Shown one piece after another: positions 30,984-42,869 of a stretch of 64,000 nt of DNA. Both the position numbers and the translations under genes were made by a program. The stretch comes from Tetraselmis striata (Eukaryota > Chlorophyta > Chlorodendrophyceae > Chlorodendrales > Chlorodendraceae): assembly GCA_006384855.1 (NCBI GenBank), contig VCJN01001531.1:1-64000 (forward strand), read 5' to 3'. The first letter of the stretch is position 1. The number at the start of each line of letters is the position of its first letter. The notes beneath the pieces were generated by a model, which did no database searches, was not told where the DNA came from, and saw nothing but the letters and a program-made list of their open reading frames with translations.

Positions 30984-32616
30984 CCCGCCCTTGGCCCCTT
31001 ATACAAGGCGGTCCGCGCCGAGGTGTCGTCTGTGGCTACGAGTGCTTTGCCATGGGCGCGTGGGACGCGCCGCGTGTACGAGACTGTACGGGCCCTAACC
31101 ACGTTACCGGAAAAAGATGTGCGGCGCGCACGCGCGGCGTATGGGCACGCCCACGAGATCTTCGAGTTACTTACGGTCAGTAATGCTACGACCGCCGCTG
31201 CATCGGATCCAGCAGCTGGTACTACGACCCGTACGGGTACGAGCACTAGCGGAGGATTGCGCGTCACCACATCTCCTTTTACGGCCACTCCTCTTGGAGT
31301 TGGTACTGGTGAGGCCGCCTCTGCTGCCCAGCAATTGCTTCCTATCGGTGGTACGAGTACTGCCAATACCGTTACTACATGCGCTTTTGTAGCTCTGAAG
31401 ATACCGTCGCCGGGCGAATTAGTGGCACACCCTCCGTCAGCTGCGACTGTTTCCCTCCCAGAATCGCTGCCAGGTTCTACTGCTCCGCCCTCGGGTACGG
31501 GTTCGGGTGCGACCTCCGATGATCAACCCACGACCATGGTTGTCCAACGCCACCTCAGCCGTGCGATTCGCTTGCGTGACTTCGTGGCCTCGATCCCAGC
31601 TTCCAACGTACTGGTGCAACGGCCTCACGACTTGATGCCCTGCGCTTAAACAGCGCGTGCGGGCCGGGCTCCCTATCGCTTTTCCAGTCGGATCACGAGT
31701 CCGCCCGCAAGATTCCCCGTGCTGCTTATTTGGCCGCCGCTGCGCGGGTACTGGGCCTTTGCCCGCGCGGAGGTTCCGCGCTTGTCACTTGCCATGGCCC
31801 CACGTGTGGTATTGATCCCTTATGGCTTCGCTCTACGGATGGCTCGAACCGGAGCGCAACAGATTTCATCGTGGATCATCTACCCATATGCCCCGTAGCG
31901 AACTACAAGCACCGCATGCATACCGCTTTGAAGAATCAGTGGGCATCTGTGGCAATTGATGCGGGGGCGGTGCTTGACCGGGACCGCTCGGGAGCCGGCG
32001 ACTTGACCCTTGAGACGGGTGGGCTGCGCCCAGCGGACCGCTCGCGGCCGTCGGACCTGACGCTGGCGGGGTGGGGGGGGGGGGGGGGGGGGGGGCGTGC
32101 GATTACATGATCGACTTCGCGTGCGTGTCCTCCACGACCCCCACTTGGAGCAACGACCCCCGCTGGTGCATCCCGGGAATCGCGGCGACCGAGGCGGAGC
32201 ATGCTAAGTTGGCAGCGGACCGGGCGTCTTCCGCCCCATTGCAGGGTGTTCACCGGTACTACCCTTTTGTGGTTGAGGACCGCGGCCGTCTCGGGAAGTC
32301 CGCTTTGACGGTGGTCTACATCTTCGCGGTGATGTTGGCTGTGCGCAACTTCCCTGGCGGTCCTTCCGCCCCGACCTCTTTCTTTCTTCGTGGTCAATCC
32401 GTTCAGGCACTTCGGAACTTTGTCCCCATCCAACCTGCTGAGTTCCGCCGTCACCTGTCGCGCACACGGCGGTGGCTGTTGCAGCGGGTCTCGGCTTGCG
32501 TGCATGGTACCCTGGGCGGCATTCTCTCTGCCGGTGTGCAGATGGCCAAGTCTGATGCGTGTGCTCGTGCCCACTCCACGTCTTCTCATGTTACTGCTTC
32601 CACCCGGTCGATGTAG
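30984..32616 (+). pseudogene. Element RT1, 3' part: zinc finger and restriction-like endonuclease
   Basis: Continues the frame broken by the chromovirus: LVREYGP (to 24299) is followed by ALGPLYKAVRAEV (from 30987). Frame 3 is open to 31649 (AIRLRDFVASIPASN); from 31653 frame 2 carries the C-terminal module: LVTCHGPTCG...DHLPICP (CCHC-like finger), GLRPADRSRPSDLTLAGW, then, after a G23 run that changes frame, DYMIDFACVSS in frame 1 and a conserved tail (YYPFVVEDRGRLGKSA). The spaced D...D pattern with DFACVS fits the PD-(D/E)XK nuclease of restriction-like-endonuclease retrotransposons. At least two frame changes make it non-functional as written. Nuclease assignment is from motif layout and position. 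Confidence 0.65.
32073..32095 (+). repeat. Poly-G tract (23 G) inside the RT1 endonuclease coding region
   Basis: Sits between LTLAGW and CDYMIDF, where related proteins would have a short Gly-containing turn. The run length puts the two halves in different frames. Confidence 0.9.
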
Positions 32617-33141
32617 AGGACCTTTCTGAATGCCCTTTTTTTGGGTGATTTCCGATATCGCCTTCTGCTGCTAGCTCATGTAATTATTATGTTTTTTTAG
32701 TATGAAATTGCAACACCCCAGGGGTAGTTGACATTGCAAAAATCGATTCCGAATGCATTTCGAGAAATGCACGTAGTGACGGACGCGATTTACTTCAGCA
32801 ATGAAAACGGGGTTCGAATGAGGCAATGATCTACTGGCTATGCCAGACCTACGACCGACACTGCACTCGGCGCAAGAGGTCAAGTGTTGTGGCGGCTTCG
32901 GCCGATGTCCCGGGGCGAACTTTACTTTTACAATTTACTACAACGCTTATTGCGGACGACGAGTAGCAATTGATCTCAAAACGACCAGGTGAGGGTTTCC
33001 GTCAGATAGACGTTGATCATGCGTTGATGTGACGCCATCTGCTTTCCGAATTCGAGGGGGGTGGAGGGGGGGGGCAGGCGGGGGGGGGGGGGGTCGTCAT
33101 CGACCCTGCCACTTACATACCCGTACGAGTACATGTACCAC

Positions 33142-33227
33142 GGGCGGGGTTTTTTCCCCGCCCCCGGGACAGGACTGGCACCAGTGAAACCCTTACAGCG
33201 TCTCTAATACGACGGCCGTTTAAGCAG
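33142..33227 (+). repeat. Hairpin plus dispersed motif downstream of RT1
   Basis: GGGCGGGG-TTTTTT-CCCCGCCC (33142-33163) is an 8-bp perfect stem with a T6 loop. It overlaps the conserved motif CGCCCCCGGGACAGGACTGG (from 33159) running to ACGACGGCCGTTTAAG. It lies about 540 nt after the last RT1 codon, in the same orientation. Confidence 0.65.
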
Positions 33228-34558
33228 GTATTGTACTCGTGTATGAGCAGGTATGAGCACGAAAAGTTCCGATGCCTACTTTAAAAAAATATATATCGAT
33301 GAGTAGTCGCATGTCGCATACGGTGTGTCGCTTCTACGTACGCATGCGTTTCAAACGGCTGACGTGCGCCACGCGGGATCGCTCATGGTACTCATGAGCG
33401 ATAAGGGTATGCATTAGTATAATGTAACTACATGAGCTAGCATGCATCAGTATGCTATCTCGCTGATGTAATAGCCCTAATGTAGTAGCCCTGATATAAT
33501 TAAAAATTAGTATGCTATCGTTGGCTGCATATGACTCGCCATAGCCATGGCGTGACGAGTTTTTAAATGAATGGGGGTTCATGTCGATCGGGACTATGCC
33601 GTTTTGGTACTCGTAATTTTATAGATTTGAATTTGTTACAACCGAAACAAATTTTCGTCCTGACAAGCTGTCTTTACTCAGCATCAAGAAAGGGCCCGCC
33701 CCTGACCAACCCAACCCGCATAGGGCCCGCTTTGATTAAATCACTTACGGCGGGGCCTCTGTAGGCCACATGGATGTTGCAATACATGTCGTACTAATTT
33801 GCATCGATGGTACGGTGCACTACACGTGAGTCATGCGGGGTTTTACGCTAGACGGGCGTCAAGTGTTGCACTAATACCTGGGCGGGCGCCATGGTACTTG
33901 TAATTTCCCCACACGTCCATCTCCATGTATACGATTGCAAAAAATCCATCTAGCACAGTGCCCGCGTAGTCAAGATAGTAGGGTATGTAAAACCGTAATC
34001 ATGTTTTGCACCCCATGTTCGACTGTCCAAGCACATCTGCCCTACATGAAACAGGGTTTGCCAAATGAATGAAGCGTAGTGTAGTCGTCATCAAGCAAAT
34101 TGCCGAAGCATTCCGCAAGACTTATTAGAGGCTATAGTGATGGAACTTCCAACATTGTTCACAGCCGACCCTCGTATTTATCGCGCTATGCTCCGCTCTG
34201 CGGCGCGGTACTTCAACACTACGCGCTAGTATGCCTAAATGACGATGATATGAGCACCACTACGACTGCCATGTAAGAAAAACTCGGATGATTTCAGTAC
34301 CTTGTACTCGCCCTCCATCAGCGCGCGCTGCACGCATCAGCCGGCCGGTCAGATGGTCATCGCCAGCCTGGCGCTTCCACGCTGCACATGCGTACGATGT
34401 TTGACCGGCCTGCGATCGGCGAACAGTCGCGCGCCTGCTCGGCGCGCACGAGGTTTGGCCGTGGCTGGGGCAACAGCTAACAACAAGCAGGGCGTCACAC
34501 CGGTCAGGGGCGTCACAATAACCTTGCTGTTACAGCCCCTCCTCGCCCCCCGGCGGGC
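33228..34558. other. Unassigned stretch
   Basis: AT/GC-mixed sequence without a supported ORF. Nothing identified. Confidence 0.4.
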
Positions 34559-35151
34559 ATCCTACAGCTGCGGATCAGCGTTCGGCGCAGCTCACCATCG
34601 GCCCGTGCGAGGCGCCGTCCGCCCCCGTCGACCCCCCCCCCCCCCTCGCACCCCCTCGCACGTCATTTTGTACAGCGTGGCTGTCACATATCTGGCAGTA
34701 AGTAAGGGCTAGTGCATGGCGACGCGACGACGTGCCCGCGGCCCGCCGTAGGATATGGTACCCGTCGTATTACGGGTATCCAGTAACGATCCCTAACTGA
34801 GCGGCACCGGGAGCACTAATGGCTGCGGCCCATTAGTTATACGAGCTACTTAGGTAGTCGCGGCACTCGCGTGAGCTAATTATTGAATCGCATTCCCGCT
34901 TACATTTTCGAGGGTTGACTGTGTTGGATCAACGTTTGAAATATGACAATTATAATTTTGTGTAACTTGTCATTCACTATCTTTCGCATGGTATAGCACG
35001 AATACCGGTGCCGCATAAGGATGATGTACAAGGTCATTCTATGTACATTATCATTGCCAGAATATACGGTGTGGGAGTCCCCGCGGGGGTTGTGGCCGGG
35101 CTGCACATCATGATATAATTACGCACCCGAGTATTTCCCACTGCCCGCCGA

Positions 35152-35607
35152 TTGGCCCGGATTCATGTCGTGTTGAAGCGGTTCCTGGAACACTGCCATG
35201 CTGCATGTGGCGGAGGTGAATCTGAGACTATCGAACATATGTTGGTAGAGTGCAAGCGGTGGGGGTATCACCGTCATAATTTTGGGTTCAAGGATTTTAT
35301 TAGTAGTATTAGTAGTCAGGTTATTGCGTCAACACCTGAGGACTTATCTGCCTTATTTTGGGCGGGGTCTCCCCGCCCTCCCTTCACGGCGCCCTGGATT
35401 TTACTGGGAATGGAATTTTTTCCCAGCTATGGCGTTGGGCCCTCCCTCACATTGCCTTCTTTGTTGCACATGTATCGCACTCCCGAAATGCTTTGCTCCG
35501 CGGGTTGGGGCTTGCCCCAACTCGCATTACTCGAATGGGCCGACGCCCAAACGGGTAGGGCGGACCTTTCGTGGTCAGTGCCGGGTATTTTTATGGCAGT
35601 GTTTTAG
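35152..35607 (+). pseudogene. LINE ORF2 C-terminal fragment (copy A)
   Basis: About 150 codons open to TAG at 35607. CHAACGGGESETIEHMLVEC gives the C-x3-C-x9-H-x4-C zinc knuckle found at the C terminus of LINE ORF2 proteins. The upstream RT is absent, so it is a 5'-truncated insertion or a fragment. Identical to 37654-38109. Confidence 0.55.
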
Positions 35608-35740
35608 ACGGTGATCCGACAGTGTTGCTTGGAAGTTCCGTCATTGGCCTCCAATTAGTCTTGCAGAATGCTTCGGCAATTTGCTTGATGACTATAACGG
35701 AGCGTCGCCTACCCAGGGCTTTGCGTAACTGGATTGCTGC

Positions 35741-35802
35741 CTAAACGGCCGTCGTAGAGACGCTGCAAGGGTTTCACTGGTGCCAGTCCGGTCCCGGGGG
35801 CG
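35741..35802 (-). repeat. Dispersed conserved motif, 3' of the RT2 ORF (copy A)
   Basis: Minus-strand CGCCCCCGGGACCGGACTGG through ACGACGGCCGTTTAG. Begins about 95 nt after the RT2 stop (35897). Confidence 0.7.
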
Positions 35803-35896
35803 AAAAACAAGTATCATTCTACGGGTACTACGGGGACTGGTGTGAATTACAAAAAGGGCAGTTCCCCATAATTAGAAAATCAACACAGCAAGGCGC

Positions 35897-36818
35897 CTAA
35901 AAGCGGCCCGCATCCCGCATAAGGCGGGATGGATGAGTAATGCGCACACGGTTCAGAGTCCGGGCCACGCGTGCACGTGTGTGTGTGGGTGATCCTCGGA
36001 CGTGCTGTGCAGCTTCAGCAACGGGATGGCAGACGAATCTGCGCCGTCTGATGAGGCAGCAAGCGCGCTCTCGAGCGGCCACCAAGCTCAAGACCCCGAG
36101 GAAATCTCTTGCGAGCAAGGCCTCATGGTGGGCCCGGGTGATGCACCGAGTGCCCCGCGATGAGAGGGCACCCCGATCCGCAGCCAAGCATGCGATACCA
36201 CGCACTGTGCGGCGCAACCCCTTGCTCACCTCACCCACTGCGCCGAAGACCATGCCCGTGAAATCCGATATATCTAGGATGTCTCGAAGAGGACCCTTCT
36301 GTCCGGGCTCCGTGTTGTGCCACGCCGCATCCCGCGCAGCCAACCCCCGTTGTATGTCGCCCAACAGGGAGCGCTCAAACCGATCCACAGCCGTGGCCCG
36401 GGGCATTGCAGTGTACTTGACGCCGTACCGCATAGTCTTGAACTCCAGCAACGTGGACTTCAAGCTCCGGGGATCATAACTCCCGGTCACGACATTGAAC
36501 GCCTGAAGGGAGAGCTCTCCGTCCGGCACTAAGTCCTTGAGTTCATCCCTGGGCACGGTGTTGCCGAGAGGCACTGCCTGCTGGAACAAGTCATCCACCT
36601 CCCGGCGTACCGCGATACCTAGGTCATGAACACAGTGATCGCGCAAGGCGTCCGCGATAGCGTCGTGCGGTACACGCCAGTGAGCGTCTCCGGGCGCCGG
36701 GAGGTTCATGAGCGCGTCGCCGTATAGGTCAACAGTGACGGGGTTGTGCTCCGTCGAGGGCAGAATGATCTGGCTCCCAACCACCGGGGCCAAGCACGGG
36801 CTAGGCAGAAGGAAGTAC
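35897..36818 (-). pseudogene. Endonuclease-type retrotransposon, C-terminal half (copy A)
   Basis: Minus-strand frame from LAPVVGSQIILPSTEHN to TAA at 35897, the duplicated C-terminal part of element RT2. Carries VPDGELSLQAF and STLLEFKTMRYG, a PD...(D/E)XK nuclease pattern. It is cut off at 36818 by the duplication boundary, so the RT core is missing. Confidence 0.65.
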
Positions 36819-37059
36819 AGTGTTCCCTCCCCCTGCGCCTACCCCCAAGCCCACGACAGGGACCCTCTCGCCACATGCGCCCCGGCTGTGCCTACCACGG
36901 CCCCCCGCCCTGCCCACCCAGTATCAGGGGAAACTAGACTGCCAGACCTCCATGCAGAGCGCGTGGCATGCACTGCCAAGCACCAGGCTTCTGCTTCCTC
37001 CGGCTTCCTCTCCGTAGCTTCATCCAACGGCAACTGGATGTCATGTGCCCTCATCCCTG
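36819..37059. other. 241-bp spacer between the two duplication copies
   Basis: Sequence not found next to either outer boundary. Possibly filler DNA or a remnant of the original insertion site. Confidence 0.5.
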
Positions 37060-37653
37060 ATCCTACAGCTGCGGATCAGCGTTCGGCGCAGCTCACCATC
37101 GGCCCGTGCGAGGCGCCGTCCGCCCCCGTCGACCCCCCCCCCCCCCCTCGCACCCCCTCGCACGTCATTTTGTACAGCGTGGCTGTCACATATCTGGCAG
37201 TAAGTAAGGGCTAGTGCATGGCGACGCGACGACGTGCCCGCGGCCCGCCGTAGGATATGGTACCCGTCGTATTACGGGTATCCAGTAACGATCCCTAACT
37301 GAGCGGCACCGGGAGCACTAATGGCTGCGGCCCATTAGTTATACGAGCTACTTAGGTAGTCGCGGCACTCGCGTGAGCTAATTATTGAATCGCATTCCCG
37401 CTTACATTTTCGAGGGTTGACTGTGTTGGATCAACGTTTGAAATATGACAATTATAATTTTGTGTAACTTGTCATTCACTATCTTTCGCATGGTATAGCA
37501 CGAATACCGGTGCCGCATAAGGATGATGTACAAGGTCATTCTATGTACATTATCATTGCCAGAATATACGGTGTGGGAGTCCCCGCGGGGGTTGTGGCCG
37601 GGCTGCACATCATGATATAATTACGCACCCGAGTATTTCCCACTGCCCGCCGA

Positions 37654-38109
37654 TTGGCCCGGATTCATGTCGTGTTGAAGCGGTTCCTGGAACACTGCCA
37701 TGCTGCATGTGGCGGAGGTGAATCTGAGACTATCGAACATATGTTGGTAGAGTGCAAGCGGTGGGGGTATCACCGTCATAATTTTGGGTTCAAGGATTTT
37801 ATTAGTAGTATTAGTAGTCAGGTTATTGCGTCAACACCTGAGGACTTATCTGCCTTATTTTGGGCGGGGTCTCCCCGCCCTCCCTTCACGGCGCCCTGGA
37901 TTTTACTGGGAATGGAATTTTTTCCCAGCTATGGCGTTGGGCCCTCCCTCACATTGCCTTCTTTGTTGCACATGTATCGCACTCCCGAAATGCTTTGCTC
38001 CGCGGGTTGGGGCTTGCCCCAACTCGCATTACTCGAATGGGCCGACGCCCAAACGGGTAGGGCGGACCTTTCGTGGTCAGTGCCGGGTATTTTTATGGCA
38101 GTGTTTTAG
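37654..38109 (+). pseudogene. LINE ORF2 C-terminal fragment (copy B)
   Basis: Identical to the copy at 35152-35607, with the same CCHC knuckle. Confidence 0.55.
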
Positions 38110-38242
38110 ACGGTGATCCGACAGTGTTGCTTGGAAGTTCCGTCATTGGCCTCCAATTAGTCTTGCAGAATGCTTCGGCAATTTGCTTGATGACTATAAC
38201 GGAGCGTCGCCTACCCAGGGCTTTGCGTAACTGGATTGCTGC

Positions 38243-38304
38243 CTAAACGGCCGTCGTAGAGACGCTGCAAGGGTTTCACTGGTGCCAGTCCGGTCCCGGG
38301 GGCG
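38243..38304 (-). repeat. Dispersed conserved motif, 3' of the RT2 ORF (copy B)
   Basis: Same as 35741-35802, in sense with RT2. Confidence 0.7.
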
Positions 38305-38398
38305 AAAAACAAGTATCATTCTACGGGTACTACGGGGACTGGTGTGAATTACAAAAAGGGCAGTTCCCCATAATTAGAAAATCAACACAGCAAGGCGC

Positions 38399-41300
38399 CT
38401 AAAAGCGGCCCGCATCCCGCATAAGGCGGGATGGATGAGTAATGCGCACACGGTTCAGAGTCCGGGCCACGCGTGCACGTGTGTGTGTGGGTGATCCTCG
38501 GACGTGCTGTGCAGCTTCAGCAACGGGATGGCAGACGAATCTGCGCCGTCTGATGAGGCAGCAAGCGCGCTCTCGAGCGGCCACCAAGCTCAAGACCCCG
38601 AGGAAATCTCTTGCGAGCAAGGCCTCATGGTGGGCCCGGGTGATGCACCGAGTGCCCCGCGATGAGAGGGCACCCCGATCCGCAGCCAAGCATGCGATAC
38701 CACGCACTGTGCGGCGCAACCCCTTGCTCACCTCACCCACTGCGCCGAAGACCATGCCCGTGAAATCCGATATATCTAGGATGTCTCGAAGAGGACCCTT
38801 CTGTCCGGGCTCCGTGTTGTGCCACGCCGCATCCCGCGCAGCCAACCCCCGTTGTATGTCGCCCAACAGGGAGCGCTCAAACCGATCCACAGCCGTGGCC
38901 CGGGGCATTGCAGTGTACTTGACGCCGTACCGCATAGTCTTGAACTCCAGCAACGTGGACTTCAAGCTCCGGGGATCATAACTCCCGGTCACGACATTGA
39001 ACGCCTGAAGGGAGAGCTCTCCGTCCGGCACTAAGTCCTTGAGTTCATCCCTGGGCACGGTGTTGCCGAGAGGCACTGCCTGCTGGAACAAGTCATCCAC
39101 CTCCCGGCGTACCGCGATACCTAGGTCATGAACACAGTGATCGCGCAAGGCGTCCGCGATAGCGTCGTGCGGTACACGCCAGTGAGCGTCTCCGGGCGCC
39201 GGGAGGTTCATGAGCGCGTCGCCGTATAGGTCAACAGTGACGGGGTTGTGCTCCGTCGAGGGCAGAATGATCTGGCTCCCAACCACCGGGGCCAAGCACG
39301 GGCTAGGCAGAAGGAAGTACCCGGCAGCGACCTCCCGCAACTCATGCGGAGTCATGACTGTCCGCGCGGTGGGGATGGCCACTGTCCACATGCCTGACGC
39401 CGCGTCGAGCTGGTTGAACAAGATCCGTTCCCTACATGTGGCAGGGAGAGCGCACACCTCATTTCGAAGCCGAGAGTTGTTGGCATGGTCTAGAAATGCC
39501 GTCAGCTCCTTTTGCGAGCCCGACGCAGCCTCCACTTCCCGCTCCATCACGCGCGCATCTGCGTTGCCAAGATGGCCAGCAGTAGCCGCTTGGAGGCGGC
39601 CCCACGCCTCGCGCATCTCGGCGGCGTAGCTGTCCGACCCATGAGCATCATTGAGGAAGTAGTCATACTGGCGGGCGGAAGAAGTTGCGTTGAAGCTGCC
39701 TCGGCCAAGTACGGACCCGAGCTGTGGGTCGAAGAAACCAGGGGTGGGGGTGTTGGTGCCGGAGTTCCTAGTAACTTTGGGAACTTTGGGAGGATGACAT
39801 TCATGCAGCCGATGAAGGCGGCATCACGAACGGTAGCCATGCGGCGGATGCCAGCTCCCTTCAACCGAGTGGGGAGGTGAAGCATGCTGCGCGCCCTGGC
39901 CACTGCATCCCTCGCTCAAGGTAGCCACCTCCGCTGCCATGGGGTCGGGGTCGTGCAAAAACTCCGCCAAGAAATCGGTGACCACCGGATTGGTTGCAGT
40001 GCCGTACGTGGAGGGATCAAAAGAGACCCCTAGCACCCGTTCGACCGCCGCGAGGATGGTGGCGTCCACCGCCTCCGCAAAGGCCTCCAACGGAAGACAA
40101 TTGCGGAGCCAATACCCCGCCTTGTGTTGCATGCAATGCTTGAGCAGGGCCCATGCGTGGTGATGCAAGGCGTGGGTGTACCGACGGCTGGGCTTGGCAG
40201 ATAGAAGCTTGCTCAGGCTAGCGTCCACCTCCTGTTGTAGCTCCTCCGCCTTGCCGCGCATGTACGCCTGCACATACTCCGGCGATCCGAACGGCACGTT
40301 GAGGACCGCGATGCCGTGATGGCCATCTAGCTCGGGCCACTCGATGTCGGCCGGAGCCTCACGCCGCGCGGCCTCCATGTTTGCGCTGTACGCCTGCATC
40401 TTGTCGAAGCACTGCTCAAGCCCCACGGACGCCTTGATGGACGTGCGGAAGGCGTGAAGAGCCGGCCAAACGTGCTCCGGAAGGCCCACCAAAAATCCAT
40501 CGTCGGCGTTGAAGCGCGCCGCCCCGTCATTGACCTCCAATGTGGTATCACACTGCTGCACCTCGGGGTAAATCGCGACGCAACAGCAAGTCGCGGCCAA
40601 AGGTGCGCCATGTTGCACGCCGTCCTCCGACCGCAGAGGGGCAGACCGATCGTCCACGACCAGATACGAATCCGTGGAGAGGGAGGCTAGGAGCGCAGGG
40701 ATGACAGGGTGTAGTGGAGAGCAATCGATGTGGCGTTGGATGATGGTGCGGCGCCATGCCTCGTTGTACGCGTTGCGAAGGTATGTGTGGACGATGACGG
40801 CACGTGGGCCAAGCTTCTCGGCGATGAGCCGGACGCCGTGGATGAGCATAGAGTCGCCCGCGGGAATGCCAACGCCGAGCTTAGATGGAGCGAGCACCGA
40901 CACGTATGCCTCCTTCATGTTGTCAACCACTGCCCGCTCCGCTGCGCGCCGCTCTGCCTCCCCGACTGCCACATGCCGCACGTCCGGGGCCCTCGCCTAG
41001 CTTCTTGACAGGTGCCACGAGCCTAGCAAAGGCGAAGAGCCGGTTGAACCACCCGGGCAAACGACCTTGGAGGTACATGGAGGCAACCTTCGACATGGCG
41101 CGGACTGCTGCAGGCGCGGACGCCAGGGCGTATTCGCCCACCAAGCAGCGGAGATACTAGTTGCGCATGCCTGAGGGCCCCGCCGCCACGTGCTGCTTGA
41201 GCTGTTGGTACGGCACGCGCATGTCCACCGTCAGGGCGGCCTCGTCCACCGGAATGTCATACGCGGCGTCTGGGATCGGGTGGCTACGGGACGGGTGTTT

Positions 41301-42869
41301 GCCGCGCAGCTGGGCGAGGATAGCATGATCGGACAAGTCGCCCATACCCTTAGAAGACAGTCGGCCCGTCGCTCGGGAGAGCTCTCCGTCCTTCACCAAC
41401 GCCACAACGGTGTCCGCGGTGCCCACAAGCAGCGCCTCAAAGAGATCGGCGTCCGTTCGACGCTGGCGGGCGTGTCCGGCGTAGAACGCCTCAGTGCGCG
41501 CGTCGTCCCATGAGCGCACGAGTTCGGTCATGCGCCTCTCCGCGAAAGCGCGGAAGAGCCACGCCGAGGCTTGTAGCCGCCGCCGCCTGCCTCGGCTCGG
41601 GGCCCTAAGTAGCAATTGCGGCAGCAGGTACTTCCACTTCAACGCCCTATCCAACACCACGGGGTCACCGGCCTCCACCGCCGCCACCACCCGCTCATTC
41701 ACGCAGCATTGTGCCTCCGCCCATGCTTCTTGAAAGTCAATAGGCACCGCCGTCTCCATGGACATCTCCGCCGGCATGTGCACCATGTCCACGTCGGAGA
41801 GGTGGTCCACCGCACCCCACCCCACCCCGTTGCCGGCTGGAGATGGGCGAGTAGGGGGGGGCGGATACCGAGCCCGTGAGGTCTGGCTACCGGGGTGGCC
41901 GGCCGGTGCACCCACCTCTGGCGGCGTGGGGGCAACAACCGGGGGCGCTGCGACGCCCTGCAACGCAGCGACGGACGGCAATGCGGGCGACGGCAGCACT
42001 GACGGTTGTCCAGCTCTACCGGCGCGGCGCGCCCCCCGACGGCGGTGCCGCTCGGCCAGCACGGCACGCGCCTTGGCTAGCCACGCGGCGGCGACCTCAG
42101 TGAAAGCCACCACGTCGGCCGGGTGGTGCCTGACGCGGGCGGGTTGGAGCGACCTGGCTGCGGCGTCAATTCTCGGCGCCCACGCGGCGCCCGCGGCGAC
42201 GCCAGCGACTGAAAGCGCGTCGGCGACTGTCCAAGCCGCTGCCGGCGCTACGCCCCGCCGCGCCGGCCCGCTGTCGTGTAGCCTGGAATGCAGGCGGGCG
42301 AGAGCATCGAGGCCGGTGAGCGCCAGGCCGCGGTTGCCGCCGCGCAGCCGCGGCTGGGGCCGCTCGGAGACTTCTTGGCCGGTCGGAGCGCTGTCGTGAT
42401 CGTGCTGTGACGCGCCGGGCCCCGAAATACTGCTGAAAGTACTGCGGCGAGGCGACGACACAGGCAATTCAGCGCGCGCGCCGATCGTACCTGCCGCGCC
42501 CGTCGCGGACTCGGGACTCGACGACCGGCTCACCGCCTGGGCGTACGTGGGAGCCGGCGGGGCGACAACCGCGGGCGGGCTCGGCCTTGGCTGGGTGGCG
42601 CCGGGTGCACTGCCGATGGACGGTGTTGCCGCGGGCGACGCTCCCTCCGCACGCGATGCGCCGGGGCTGCCTGATGTACTGGACGATGTACTGGGGGGCG
42701 GCGGCGACCCGGGGTCAACGGCGCGTTCTGCCGCACCATCGGCGGAAGGCGCAGACATCGCGCGGCGCCCCGCCGGATACAAGCGACCCGCCACAGCCCG
42801 GGCATAACGGTGACGTCGCGTGGGAGGGGGTTGAGGGCAGCTACGCGGTCTGGGCGGGGGGTGAGGCAT
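38399..42869 (-). pseudogene. Endonuclease-type non-LTR retrotransposon RT2, near full length, decayed
   Basis: One ORF broken into pieces. 42869-41157: Pro/Ala/Ser-rich start, then LLPQLLLRAPSRGRRRR, DGELSRATGRLSSKGMGD and QHVAAGPSGMRN, typical of the leader of this RT family; a TAG (41157-41159) follows and the frame goes on to about 40990. There an extra C in a GGGGCCC run shifts frame into 40981-39824: VRHVAVGEAERR, degenerate motif A YLRNAYNEAW, motif B DGVQHGAPLA, motif C FNADDG. After two more shifts (about 39870 and 39650), 39616-38399 gives the C terminus with VPDGELSLQAF and LLEFKTMRYG (PD-(D/E)XK-like). Copy is inactive. Homologous to RT1, which differs in its nuclease end. Confidence 0.7.

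Larger units (their letters stand above)
34559..36818. repeat. Copy A of a 2.26-kb direct segmental duplication
   Basis: Matches 37060-39320 essentially base for base; the visible difference is a poly-C tract of 14 (34632-34645) against 15 in copy B, which shifts the offset from 2501 to 2502. It contains a LINE 3' fragment (plus) and the 3' half of an endonuclease-type retrotransposon (minus). Confidence 0.95.
37060..39320. repeat. Copy B of the 2.26-kb direct duplication
   Basis: See copy A. This copy is continuous with the rest of element RT2 on its right, so it is the source and copy A the derivative. Confidence 0.95.

Noticed and set aside
30812..31366. Minus-strand 184-aa ORF
   Set aside because: Spans the LTR border and the RT1 antisense strand; no independent support.
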